In this document: piece by piece, positions 50,162 to 59,576 of the stretch
Layout: the number at the start of each line of letters is the position of its first letter
How positions within the stretch are numbered: the stretch's first letter is position 1
NCBI GenBank assembly: GCA_964251965.1
Contig: CAXULQ010000001.1
Coordinates: 558,001 to 622,000 of the forward strand
Direction of reading: 5' to 3'
Source of the DNA: Mucilaginibacter_A sp964251965
Lineage (GTDB): Bacteria > Bacteroidota > Bacteroidia > Sphingobacteriales > Sphingobacteriaceae
Length of the DNA: 64,000 nucleotides
Made by a program: the position numbers and the translations under genes
Notes under the pieces: generated by a model
What the model saw: the letters and a program-made list of their open reading frames with translations, nothing else
What the model was told of the DNA's origin: nothing
The model's database searches: none

Positions 50162-53100
50162 TTATGCTTCTACTTCTTCTGATTTAGAAGCTAACAAACG
50201 GTCAAATTCTTCCTGAGAACCAACCCGAACGTTATCATAAGCGCGTAAACCAGTTCCGGAAGGAATCAAGTGGCCAACAATTACGTTTTCTTTTAAGCCC
50301 AGCATTTTATCGCGTTTACCTGCAATCGCTGCTTCGTTTAAAACTTTGGTTGTTTCCTGGAAGGATGCCGCCGAAATGAACGATTTAGTGCCCAACGATG
50401 CCCGGGTAATCCCTTGCAGCATTTGGCTCGAAGTAGCTGCAATAGCATCACGTGCTTCGACTAATTTCAAATCTTTTCTTTTCAGAACTGAGTTTTCGTC
50501 ACGTAATTTACGAACAGAGAGTATTTGCCCAGGTTTTAAGTTAGGAGAACTTCCCGGATCAACAACTACTTTTTTATCATAAATTTCGTCGTTTTCCATC
50601 ATGAAATCCCATCTGTCAACAGCTTCCCTTTCTAAGAAACGTGTATCGCCAGCATCTTCAATCGTAACTTTTTGCATCATCTGGTGTACGATTACCTCAA
50701 AGTGTTTATCGTTGATCTTTACACCTTGTAAACGATAAACTTCCTGGATGCCGTTCACTAAATATTCTTGTACAGCAGCAGGTCCTTTGATTGCTAAAAT
50801 ATCAGCCGGAGAAATTGATCCGTCGGATAATGGCATACCGGCTTTAATAAAGTCGTTATCCTGAACCAGGATATGTTTAGAAAGAGGAACAAGGTATTTT
50901 TTAACCTGACCATCTTTAGATTCAATAGTGATTTCGCGGTTACCTCTCTTGATGCCACCTAAAGTAACAACACCATCAATCTCAGTAACAACTGCAGGGT
51001 TTGAAGGGTTACGTGCTTCAAAAAGCTCTGTTACACGGGGCAAACCACCTGTAATATCACGGGTTTTACCTGTTGAACGAGGGATTTTAGCAATTACCTG
51101 TCCGGTTTGTAGTTTCTCACCTTCATCTACTGCAATGTGTGCACCTACCGGAATATTATATCCTTTGATTACGTTTTTACTGCTATCGATGATCTGGATA
51201 ACCGGGTTTTTAGTTTTATCGCGCGTATCGATAATAACTTTTTCACGGTGACCCGTTTGCTCATCGGATTCTTCCCGGAACGTGATGCCTTCCTGAACAG
51301 CATCAAATTGCGTTTTACCGGCAAACTCTGAAAGAATTACTGCATTGTAAGGATCCCAGGAACAAATACGGTCTCCTTTAGTTATTTGAGAGTTGTCTTG
51401 TATGTACAAATAAGAACCGTAAGGAATATTATTGGTCATGATCACTTTGTTAGTGTCTTTCTCAATGATTCTGAATTCGCCGGAACGGCCTAAAACAACA
51501 TCAACTTCACCATCTTCTGTTTTATAACGCACAGTTCTAACATTTTCAAATTCGATAATACCATCAAACTTGGCATTGATTTGAGATTCTGCTGCAATAT
51601 TGGAAGCCGTACCACCCACGTGGAAAGTACGCAAAGTTAACTGGGTTCCAGGCTCGCCGATAGATTGTGCTGCAATTACACCAACCGCTTCTCCGCGTTG
51701 CACACGTTTACCACTTGCCAGGTTACGGCCATAACAAAGTGCACAAACACCTCTTTTCGCTTCGCAGGTTAATACTGAACGAATTTCGATACCTTCCAAT
51801 GGAGAGTTTTCAATTCTTTTGGCTGTGTCTTCATTAATATCGTTTCCTGCTTCTATGATTAACTCGTTAGTTAAAGGATCGTAAACATCACTTAACGTTG
51901 TACGGCCCAAAATACGGTCGTAAAGCGGTTCAACTATGTCTTCGTTATCTTTTAAGGCAGTGGTGTAGATACCTCTTAAAGTACCACAATCTGTTTCCCC
52001 GACAATCATGTCTTGAGCAACATCATGTAAACGACGGGTCAAGTAACCGGCATCAGCCGTTTTCAAAGCAGTATCAGCCAAACCTTTACGTGCACCGTGT
52101 GTAGAAATGAAGTATTCCAATACCGACAAACCTTCTTTAAAATTAGATAAGATTGGGTTTTCGATAATCTCTCCGCCTGAACCTGATTTTTGAGGTTTTG
52201 CCATCAAACCACGCATTCCGCATAGTTGACGAATCTGTTCTTTAGAACCACGTGCTCCAGAATCCAACATCATATAAACAGAATTGAAACCTTGGTTATC
52301 CGTAGAAAGTATCTCCATCACGTTCGCTGTCAAACGGTTGTTAATCCTCGTCCAGATATCGATAATTTGGTTGTAACGCTCGTTGTTGGTAATGAAGCCC
52401 ATGTTATAGTTATTCATTACCTCCTCAACTTCTTTGGAAGCTTGCTCAATTAGCGTAACTTTCTCGGCAGGAATATTTAAATCCTGTAAGTTAAAAGATA
52501 AACCGCCGCGGAACGCCATTTGGAAACCAAGTTCTTTAATTTCGTCTAAGAATTGGGCCGCACGAGCCATACCTGTGTTTTTAACGACATCGCCAATAAT
52601 ATCACGAAGTGATTTTTTGGTCAAAAGTTCATTGATGTATCCAACTTCTTCAGGAACAACTTGGTTAAACAATACCCGGCCAACTGTTGTGTCGATAATT
52701 TTATTTACAATTGTTTCTTCGCTGCGTTCTTTAACATTAACCTTAACCTTTATAAAAGCATGCAAGTCAATCTTCTTCTCGTTGTAAGCGATAATCACTT
52801 CTTCCGGAGAATAAAAAGTTAAGCCTTCACCTTTAACAACACGATCTGCATCAGTTTTGCGGCCTTTTGTAATGTAATATAATCCCAAAACCATATCCTG
52901 CGAAGGAACAGTGATTGGCGTACCATTTGCCGGGTTAAGTATATTATGCGACGCCAGCATCAAAATTTGTGCTTCCAAAACCGCAGCGTTACCCAAGGGT
53001 ACGTGAACAGCCATTTGGTCACCATCAAAATCCGCGTTAAAAGCAGTACAGGTTAAAGGGTGAAGCTGGATCGCTTTTCCTTCAATTAGTTTTGGTTGAA

Positions 53101-54451
53101 AAGCCTGGATACCTAAACGGTGCAAAGTTGGTGCACGGTTTAACAAAACCGGATGCCCTTTCAATACGTTTTCCAGAATGTCCCAAACGATCGGGTCTTT
53201 ACGGTCAACAATTTTTTTAGCTGATTTTACTGTTTTTACGATACCTCTTTCAATCATCTTACGAATGATGAACGGTTTAAACAGTTCGGCAGCCATATCT
53301 TTTGGTAAACCGCACTCGTGTAGTTTCAAGTTTGGACCAACAACAATTACCGAACGTGCTGAATAATCAACCCGTTTTCCCAGCAAATTCTGACGGAAAC
53401 GGCCTTGTTTACCTTTTAAAATATCTGATAATGATTTAAGCGCACGGTTACCTTCTGTTTTTACAGCGTTTACTTTACGTGAGTTATCAAATAAAGAATC
53501 AACTGCTTCCTGAAGCATACGTTTTTCGTTACGCAGGATTACTTCCGGTGCTTTAATTTCAATCAGTCTTTTTAAACGATTGTTACGGATAATTACACGG
53601 CGGTATAAATCGTTTAAATCAGAAGTCGCAAAACGGCCGCCTTCCAACGGAACTAACGGACGTAATTCCGGCGGGATAACCGGAACAATCTTTACAATCA
53701 TCCATTCCGGGTTATTTTCGATCCTTGTTTTAGAATCGCGGAATGCTTCAACTACCTGCAAACGTTTTAAAGCTTCGTTTTTACGTTGCTGGGAAGTTTC
53801 GTTTGCGGCCTGGTGGCGAAGATCATAAGATAACTGGTCTAAATCCAGGTTTTTCAGCAGTTCTTCCAGAGCTTCTGCACCCATTTTAGCTACAAATTTC
53901 TGCGGATCTTTATCGTCTAAATATTGGTTTTCTTTAGGAAGCGTATCTAAGATATCTAAATATTCTTCTTCTGTCAGAAAATCCATTTTAGAGATTCCGT
54001 CTGCTTCTTTTATGCCTGGTTTTATTACAACATAACGTTCATAATAAATAATCAGGTCAAGTTTTTTCGTTGGCAATCCAAGCAAGTAGCCAATTTTATT
54101 TGGTAAAGAGCGGAAATACCAAATGTGGGCAACGGGAACCACTAAATTAATATGCCCCATACGCTCCCGACGTACTTTTTTCTCGGTTACTTCCACACCG
54201 CAACGGTCGCAAACGATACCTTTGTAACGGATCCGTTTGTATTTACCGCAATGGCATTCGTAATCTTTTACCGGGCCAAAAATGCGTTCGCAAAATAAAC
54301 CGTCGCGTTCGGGTTTGTAAGTCCGGTAATTGATAGTTTCCGGTTTTAAAACTTCACCGCTTGAACGTTCCAGTATAGATTCCGGGGAAGCCAAACTGAT
54401 CGTAATTGTGGTAAAATTACTTTTGATTTTATTATCCTTTTTGTACGACAT
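50162..54451 (-). CDS. rpoC: RNA polymerase beta' subunit
   Basis: Largest catalytic subunit of RNA polymerase, 1429 residues. The N-terminal zinc ribbon is CHCGKYKRIRYKGIVCDRC (about residues 65-85), the active-centre Mg-binding loop is NADFDGDQMAVH (about residues 465-476) and a second zinc site is in CEAKRGVCALCYGRNL, with the trigger-loop region GEPGTQLTLRTFH soon after. The C-terminus IVGHLIPSGTGLRAYDNV is typical. A 208-bp spacer separates it from rpoB, larger than usual, containing a hairpin and an inverted pair of repeat copies. A repeat-like CTGCTTCTTTTATG at 54001 encodes conserved protein sequence and is considered chance. Confidence 0.98.
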   Translation of the reverse strand: MSYKKDNKIKSNFTTITISLASPESILERSSGEVLKPETINYRTYKPERDGLFCERIFGPVKDYECHCGKYKRIRYKGIVCDRCGVEVTEKKVRRERMGHINLVVPVAHIWYFRSLPNKIGYLLGLPTKKLDLIIYYERYVVIKPGIKEADGISKMDFLTEEEYLDILDTLPKENQYLDDKDPQKFVAKMGAEALEELLKNLDLDQLSYDLRHQAANETSQQRKNEALKRLQVVEAFRDSKTRIENNPEWMIVKIVPVIPPELRPLVPLEGGRFATSDLNDLYRRVIIRNNRLKRLIEIKAPEVILRNEKRMLQEAVDSLFDNSRKVNAVKTEGNRALKSLSDILKGKQGRFRQNLLGKRVDYSARSVIVVGPNLKLHECGLPKDMAAELFKPFIIRKMIERGIVKTVKSAKKIVDRKDPIVWDILENVLKGHPVLLNRAPTLHRLGIQAFQPKLIEGKAIQLHPLTCTAFNADFDGDQMAVHVPLGNAAVLEAQILMLASHNILNPANGTPITVPSQDMVLGLYYITKGRKTDADRVVKGEGLTFYSPEEVIIAYNEKKIDLHAFIKVKVNVKERSEETIVNKIIDTTVGRVLFNQVVPEEVGYINELLTKKSLRDIIGDVVKNTGMARAAQFLDEIKELGFQMAFRGGLSFNLQDLNIPAEKVTLIEQASKEVEEVMNNYNMGFITNNERYNQIIDIWTRINNRLTANVMEILSTDNQGFNSVYMMLDSGARGSKEQIRQLCGMRGLMAKPQKSGSGGEIIENPILSNFKEGLSVLEYFISTHGARKGLADTALKTADAGYLTRRLHDVAQDMIVGETDCGTLRGIYTTALKDNEDIVEPLYDRILGRTTLSDVYDPLTNELIIEAGNDINEDTAKRIENSPLEGIEIRSVLTCEAKRGVCALCYGRNLASGKRVQRGEAVGVIAAQSIGEPGTQLTLRTFHVGGTASNIAAESQINAKFDGIIEFENVRTVRYKTEDGEVDVVLGRSGEFRIIEKDTNKVIMTNNIPYGSYLYIQDNSQITKGDRICSWDPYNAVILSEFAGKTQFDAVQEGITFREESDEQTGHREKVIIDTRDKTKNPVIQIIDSSKNVIKGYNIPVGAHIAVDEGEKLQTGQVIAKIPRSTGKTRDITGGLPRVTELFEARNPSNPAVVTEIDGVVTLGGIKRGNREITIESKDGQVKKYLVPLSKHILVQDNDFIKAGMPLSDGSISPADILAIKGPAAVQEYLVNGIQEVYRLQGVKINDKHFEVIVHQMMQKVTIEDAGDTRFLEREAVDRWDFMMENDEIYDKKVVVDPGSSPNLKPGQILSVRKLRDENSVLKRKDLKLVEARDAIAATSSQMLQGITRASLGTKSFISAASFQETTKVLNEAAIAGKRDKMLGLKENVIVGHLIPSGTGLRAYDNVRVGSQEEFDRLLASKSEEVEA

Positions 54452-54488
54452 AGTTCTTTTTTTAATTTTAAAAGCTGTCCGTTAGCTA

Positions 54489-54502
54489 ATGCTTCTTTTA
54501 TC
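54489..54502 (-). repeat. Dispersed repeat core in the rpoB-rpoC spacer (left arm)
   Basis: Exact GATAAAAGAAGCAT on the minus strand, about 38 bases before the rpoC ATG. Inverted relative to 54563-54576; the pair spans 88 bp. Confidence 0.85.
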
Positions 54503-54562
54503 AACCTAAAATCTTATCTGTCTTTTTATTCTAAAGAGATAAACTAATTATAATTTTTATGT

Positions 54563-54576
54563 GCTAAAAGAAGTAT
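54563..54576 (+). repeat. Dispersed repeat core variant in the rpoB-rpoC spacer (right arm)
   Basis: GCTAAAAGAAGTAT, two differences from the core, preceded by TTTTTATGT. It is the partner of 54489-54502. Confidence 0.75.
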
Positions 54577-54605
54577 TGTATAGCAATCAGCTGTTGGTAA
54601 CAATT

Positions 54606-54649
54606 ATAATTATGAGTGATCGGAATCTGATCTTTTCACTCATAATTAT
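54606..54649 (-). promoter_or_regulatory. Strong hairpin directly after rpoB
   Basis: Perfect 14-bp stem (ATAATTATGAGTGA and complement, arms 54606-54619 and 54636-54649) with a 16-base loop, starting about 10 bases after the rpoB stop. On the transcribed strand no T run follows, so it is more likely an RNA processing, stability or attenuation element than a full terminator. Confidence 0.6.
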
Positions 54650-54659
54650 TTTTTAGAAC

Positions 54660-57600
54660 TTATTCTAATGTGATATCTAAACCTAAACCTCTCAATTCGT
54701 GAACCAATACATTGAAAGACTCAGGAACGGATGGCGTTGGAAGATTTTCACCTTTAACGATTGCTTCGTATGTTTTAGCACGTCCGATTACATCATCTGA
54801 CTTAACGGTGAGAATTTCCTGCAAAATGTTAGCTGCACCAAATGCTTCCAATGCCCAAACTTCCATCTCACCAAAACGTTGGCCGCCAAATTGTGCTTTA
54901 CCGCCCAATGGTTGTTGCGTGATTAAAGAATACGGCCCGATAGAACGTGCGTGCATCTTATCATCAACCATGTGGCCGAGTTTAAGCATATAAATAATAC
55001 CAACCGTAGTTTGCTGATCAAAACGATCACCTGTTAAACCGTTGTACAAATATGTTCTACCGGATGTTGGTACACCCGCTTTAGCAACCCATTCTTCTAC
55101 TTCCTGATGAGAAGCACCGTCAAAAATTGGTGTGGCAAATTTCATCCCCAGTTCTTTTCCGGCCCAGCCTAAAACAGTTTCGTAAATCTGTCCTAAGTTC
55201 ATCCTTGATGGTACACCTAACGGATTTAAAACGATATCAACTGGTGTTCCGTCTGCTAAAAACGGCATGTCTTCATCTCGAACGATACGTGCAACAATAC
55301 CTTTATTACCGTGGCGGCCAGCCATTTTATCACCAACTTTTAACTTACGTTTTTTAGCAATATAAACTTTAGCCATTTGAACGATACCTGAAGGTAATTC
55401 ATCACCCACACTAATCGCAAATTTATCACGACGATAAGCACCCAATTCTTCATTAACTTTAATGTTAAAATTATGAAGAAGTAGTTTTATCATTTCATTT
55501 TTGTCCTCGTCAGTTGTCCATTTAGTTGGATTGATATTATTATAATCCAATTCAACCAAAATTTTCTGCGTAAACTTAACACCTTTGGCAACAAGCAATT
55601 CTTTGTAAACATTAAATACTCCTTGAGAAGTTTTACCATTTACAATTTCGAAAAGCTTCTCAATCAAAGCATTTTTTAAGTCTTTGATGTTTTTATCGTG
55701 TTTGTTATCCAATTTTTCAAGCGCAGTTTTTTCTTCTGACTTAGAAGTTTTTTTAGCACGCGAAAATAGCTTGGTATCTATTACTACACCACTTATAGAA
55801 GGAGGAGTTTTTAATGAAGCATCTTTAACATCTCCTGCCTTATCACCAAAAATAGCACGTAAAAGTTTTTCTTCCGGTGATGGGTCTGATTCGCCTTTTG
55901 GTGTAATCTTACCAATCAAAATATCACCTTCTTTAACTTCTGCACCTACCCGGATAATACCATGCTCATCTAAATCTTTAGTAGCTTCTTCAGAGACATT
56001 TGGAATGTCTGGCGTTAATTCTTCTTCACCGCGTTTGGTATCACGTACTTCCAATTCAAATTCTTCGATATGAAGTGAAGTAAAAATATCTTGAGATACA
56101 ACACGTTCGGAAATTACAATCGCATCCTCAAAGTTGTAACCTTGCCAAGGCATGAAAGCCACTTTAAGGTTACGGCCTAAAGCCAATTCGCCATCTTGTG
56201 TTGCGTAGCCTTCACATAAAACCTGGCCTTTTTCAACACGCTGGCCTTTTTTTACAATTGGTTTTAAGTTAATAGTTGTGCTCTGGTTTGTTTTCTTGAA
56301 TTTGATTAAACGATAAGTTTGGGTATCACCTTCAAAAGATACCAAACGATCATCATAACCACGATCATATTTAATACGAATTTCATTTGCATCAACATAT
56401 TCTACAACACCATCACCCTCGGCATTAATTAGTGTACGAGAATCTTTCGCTACACGTCCTTCCAAACCTGTGCCTACAATTGGAGCTTCTGGTCTTAAAA
56501 GAGGTACAGCCTGACGTTGCATATTAGATCCCATCAAAGCACGGTTGGCATCATCATGCTCTAAAAACGGAATTAAAGATGCTGCGATTGAAGTGATTTG
56601 ATTTGGTGCGATATCCATGTAGTCAAGCCTTTCAGGTTCAATTACCGGAAAATCACCCTCAAAACGGGCTTTTACACGTGGAGTTTCAAAATTACCTTTA
56701 TCATCATAATGTGCATTGGCCTGAGCTATTGTTTTACCGTCTTCATCTTCTGCAGACAAATAAATAACAGGTTCATCAACAGAGACCTTACCATCAACAA
56801 CGCGTTTGTACGGGGTTTCAATAAACCCTAAATTGTTGATTTTAGCATGTACACACAATGAAGAAATCAAACCGATATTTGGCCCTTCCGGTGTTTCAAT
56901 TGTACATAAACGCCCATAGTGGGTGTAGTGCACGTCCCGTACTTCGAAACCAGCGCGTTCACGTGATAAACCGCCCGGCCCAAGCGCCGATAAACGGCGT
57001 TTGTGCGTAATCTCTGCCAAAGGATTGGTTTGATCCATGAACTGAGACAGCTGATTTGTACCGAAGAACGAGTTAATAACAGAAGACAAAGTACGTGCAT
57101 TGATCAAATCTGTTGGCGTAAACACTTCATTATCACGAATGTTCATCCGCTCACGGATAGTACGTGCCATTCTTGCTAAACCAACACCAAATTGTGCATA
57201 TAATTGCTCACCTACTGTGCGAACACGACGGTTAGACAAGTGATCAATATCATCAACCTCTGCTTTTACATTAATCAATTTAATCAAGTATTTAACGATA
57301 GCAATAATATCCTGCTTTGTTAAAACTTTAGTTTCATAAGAAGTATCCAGTTTTAACTTACGATTGATCCGATAACGGCCTACATCGCCTAAATCATATC
57401 TCTTATCTGAGAAGAACAAGCGGTCTATAATACCACGTGCTGTTTCTTCATCAGGCGGTTCTGCATTACGCAATTGCCTGTATATATGTTCTACCGCTTC
57501 CTTCTCAGAATTAGAGGTGTCTTTTTGTAAAGTGTTATATATAATTGTATAATCACCGCTGGTTGAAGCATCTTCTTTATTTAGAATGATACTTTTTACG

Positions 57601-58463
57601 CCAGCGTCAATAATCAAATCGATGTGATCATCTTCCAAAATGGTTTCTCGCTCTAAAATAATTTCATTACGGTCAATAGAAACAACTTCACCAGTATCTT
57701 CATCCACAAAATCTTCTACCCATTTTTTTAGAACCCGTGCAGCAAGTTTCCGGCCGATAAATTTCTTTAGTCCGGATTTGCTAACTTTTACTTCATCAGC
57801 CAGCTCAAATAATTCTAAGATATCTTTATCAGAATCGTAACCAATGGCACGAAGTAACGTAGTAACAGGAAATTTTTTCTTTCTGTCAATGTAAGCATAC
57901 ATTACGTTATTAACATCCGTAGCAAATTCAATCCATGAACCTTTAAAAGGAATTACACGGGCAGAATACAGTTTTGTTCCGTTTGTATGGCGGCTTTGAC
58001 CAAAAAATACGCCTGGAGAACGATGAAGCTGAGAAACGATTACGCGCTCTGCCCCATTTATAACAAAAGTCCCTTTTGGAGTCATATAAGGAATGGTTCC
58101 TAAATATACATCCTGAACAATTGTTTCAAAGTCTTCGTGTTCCTCATCATTGCATGATAAACGAAGCTTAGCTTTTAAAGGAACACTATAAGTTAACCCA
58201 CGCTCGATACATTCTTGAATGTCATAACGAGGCGGATCAATAAAATAATCCAAAAACTCTAAAACGAAGATGTTTCTGGAATCGGAAATAGGAAAATTTT
58301 CTGCGAACACTTTAAATAAGCCTTCTTTATGCCGGTTATCTGAAGTAGTTTCTAATTGAAAAAATTCCTGAAAAGATTGCAACTGTACATCCAGAAAGTC
58401 AGGATAATCGATTACGTGCTTGCTGGTTGCAAAATTTACTCTTTGATTATTTTTGTTTGCCAA
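54660..58463 (-). CDS. rpoB: RNA polymerase beta subunit
   Basis: Catalytic beta subunit, 1267 residues. Diagnostic segments: RSPGVFF, the rifampicin-region LSQFMDQTNPLAEITHKRRLSALGPGGLSRERAGFEVRDVH (in parts, about residues 475-515), YGRLCTIETPEGPNIGLI, GYNFEDAIVISERVV and KLKVGDKMAGRHGNKGIVARI near the C-terminus. In the rifampicin region the residues shown are the usual susceptible-type ones (Asp in DQTNP, His in THKRR, Ser in RRLSALGPGG). The gene follows rplL with a 151-bp spacer that contains an imperfect hairpin (58561-58588). Confidence 0.98.
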   Translation of the reverse strand: MANKNNQRVNFATSKHVIDYPDFLDVQLQSFQEFFQLETTSDNRHKEGLFKVFAENFPISDSRNIFVLEFLDYFIDPPRYDIQECIERGLTYSVPLKAKLRLSCNDEEHEDFETIVQDVYLGTIPYMTPKGTFVINGAERVIVSQLHRSPGVFFGQSRHTNGTKLYSARVIPFKGSWIEFATDVNNVMYAYIDRKKKFPVTTLLRAIGYDSDKDILELFELADEVKVSKSGLKKFIGRKLAARVLKKWVEDFVDEDTGEVVSIDRNEIILERETILEDDHIDLIIDAGVKSIILNKEDASTSGDYTIIYNTLQKDTSNSEKEAVEHIYRQLRNAEPPDEETARGIIDRLFFSDKRYDLGDVGRYRINRKLKLDTSYETKVLTKQDIIAIVKYLIKLINVKAEVDDIDHLSNRRVRTVGEQLYAQFGVGLARMARTIRERMNIRDNEVFTPTDLINARTLSSVINSFFGTNQLSQFMDQTNPLAEITHKRRLSALGPGGLSRERAGFEVRDVHYTHYGRLCTIETPEGPNIGLISSLCVHAKINNLGFIETPYKRVVDGKVSVDEPVIYLSAEDEDGKTIAQANAHYDDKGNFETPRVKARFEGDFPVIEPERLDYMDIAPNQITSIAASLIPFLEHDDANRALMGSNMQRQAVPLLRPEAPIVGTGLEGRVAKDSRTLINAEGDGVVEYVDANEIRIKYDRGYDDRLVSFEGDTQTYRLIKFKKTNQSTTINLKPIVKKGQRVEKGQVLCEGYATQDGELALGRNLKVAFMPWQGYNFEDAIVISERVVSQDIFTSLHIEEFELEVRDTKRGEEELTPDIPNVSEEATKDLDEHGIIRVGAEVKEGDILIGKITPKGESDPSPEEKLLRAIFGDKAGDVKDASLKTPPSISGVVIDTKLFSRAKKTSKSEEKTALEKLDNKHDKNIKDLKNALIEKLFEIVNGKTSQGVFNVYKELLVAKGVKFTQKILVELDYNNINPTKWTTDEDKNEMIKLLLHNFNIKVNEELGAYRRDKFAISVGDELPSGIVQMAKVYIAKKRKLKVGDKMAGRHGNKGIVARIVRDEDMPFLADGTPVDIVLNPLGVPSRMNLGQIYETVLGWAGKELGMKFATPIFDGASHQEVEEWVAKAGVPTSGRTYLYNGLTGDRFDQQTTVGIIYMLKLGHMVDDKMHARSIGPYSLITQQPLGGKAQFGGQRFGEMEVWALEAFGAANILQEILTVKSDDVIGRAKTYEAIVKGENLPTPSVPESFNVLVHELRGLGLDITLE

Positions 58464-58560
58464 GGGGTTGATTTTTTAGTTTATGAATAAACTTTTACTT
58501 GTTTGATTAAAGTTGATTTCCTGAACTTCAAACAAAAATGGATGTGTTATAAACAACAAT

Positions 58561-58588
58561 AGACCCCAGCCAATGTAGGCCGGAGTCT
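58561..58588 (-). promoter_or_regulatory. Imperfect hairpin between rplL and rpoB (possible attenuator)
   Basis: AGACCCCAGCC and GGCCGGAGTCT (arms 58561-58571 and 58578-58588) pair at 9 of 11 positions around a 6-base loop; a T-rich stretch, broken by A and G, follows on the minus strand. An attenuator at this place is known in other bacteria; here it is only inferred from position and fold. Confidence 0.45.
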
Positions 58589-58614
58589 TGGAACATGGAA
58601 TAGGATTTGTTAGA

Positions 58615-58995
58615 TTATTTAACCTCAACAACTGCTCCTGCGTCTTCCAACTGTTTTTTAAGTGTTTCTGCTTCTTCTTTAGTAACACCTGTTTTTACTT
58701 CTTTTGGTGCACCGTCAACCAAATCTTTGGCTTCTTTTAAACCAAGGCCGGTCAAATCTTTCACTAATTTAACTACTGCCAGTTTAGCACCGCCAGCTTC
58801 TTTCAAAATAACATTGAAAGCAGTTTGTTCTTCTACGGCAGCAGGGGCATCGCCACCAGCAGCAGGGCCTGCAATTGAAACAGCTGCAGCAGCCGGTTCA
58901 ATACCATATTCATCTTTTAATATCTGAGCTAACTCGTTAACTTCTTTTACTGTTAAGTTTACCAACTGCTCAGCAAACGCTTTTAAATCTGCCAT
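58615..58995 (-). CDS. rplL: Ribosomal protein bL12 (L7/L12)
   Basis: Stalk protein of the large subunit, 126 residues, present as dimers that recruit elongation factors. N-terminal dimerisation domain (LKAFAEQLVNLTVKEVNELAQILKDEYGIEP, in parts), an Ala/Pro/Gly-rich hinge around residues 35-55, and the C-terminal domain with EKTAFNVILKEAG-like VEEQTAFNVILKEAGGAKLAVVK, GLGLKEAKDLVDGAPKEV and the terminal VEVK. Downstream of rplJ by 60 bases, as in other bacteria. Confidence 0.97.
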   Translation of the reverse strand: MADLKAFAEQLVNLTVKEVNELAQILKDEYGIEPAAAAVSIAGPAAGGDAPAAVEEQTAFNVILKEAGGAKLAVVKLVKDLTGLGLKEAKDLVDGAPKEVKTGVTKEEAETLKKQLEDAGAVVEVK

Positions 58996-59055
58996 TTTAT
59001 TTAAAATTTTAATTTTTAATGCTTTGTAATAAATTTCAGAACTTGCAGGTGTCTG

Positions 59056-59574
59056 TTAACCTCTTTCCTGTAATGTTTTAACTAAACCTGCAATTGTATT
59101 TCCGCCTGATTTTAAAGCAGAAATAACATTTTTAGCAGGCGATTGTAATAACCCGATAATTTCTCCAACCAGCTGTTCCTTAGATTTAAGGTTAACCAAT
59201 GCATCTAACTGATTATCACCAATAAAAAATGATGAATCAATATATGCAACTTTTAAAAGTGGTTTATCACCAGTCCTTCTTAATTCTTTGATCAGCTTTG
59301 CCGGAGCGGTTGTTGATTTCGAGAACATGATAGATGAAGAACCTTTTAGCGAATCATACATTGGTGTAAAATCCCCTCCGATTGCTTCAACTGCTTTTTT
59401 TATCAATGAATTTTTGGCAACCTGGATTTTGATATCACTTTCAAAACATTTTCTGCGGATGCCATTAACTTTCGCTACTGTAAGATTTGAAGTATCGGTA
59501 ATATAAAAATTGCCATATTCTTTAATCTGCTCAGTAAGTGCGCTAACTACTTCGTGTTTTTCCTCTTTCTTCAT
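59056..59574 (-). CDS. rplJ: Ribosomal protein uL10
   Basis: Stalk base protein, 172 residues, binding 23S rRNA by its N-terminal domain (KEEKHEVVSALTEQIKEYGNFYITDTSNLTVAKVN, RRKCFESDIKIQVAKNSLIKKA, in parts) and bL12 dimers by its C-terminal helix. GSSSIMFSKSTTAPAKLIKEL is characteristic of the family. Only two bases follow the rplA stop, indicating tight coupling, and rplL follows. Confidence 0.96.
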   Translation of the reverse strand: MKKEEKHEVVSALTEQIKEYGNFYITDTSNLTVAKVNGIRRKCFESDIKIQVAKNSLIKKAVEAIGGDFTPMYDSLKGSSSIMFSKSTTAPAKLIKELRRTGDKPLLKVAYIDSSFFIGDNQLDALVNLKSKEQLVGEIIGLLQSPAKNVISALKSGGNTIAGLVKTLQERG

Positions 59575-59576
59575 AA

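Noticed and set aside
54001..54014. Repeat-like CTGCTTCTTTTATG inside rpoC
   Set aside because: It encodes ordinary RpoC sequence (GIKEAD) and lacks the ATG and ATC ends of the core; probably chance.
7650..54576. The dispersed repeats as a CRISPR array
   Set aside because: Copies are kilobases apart, on both strands, without regular spacers and without cas genes.
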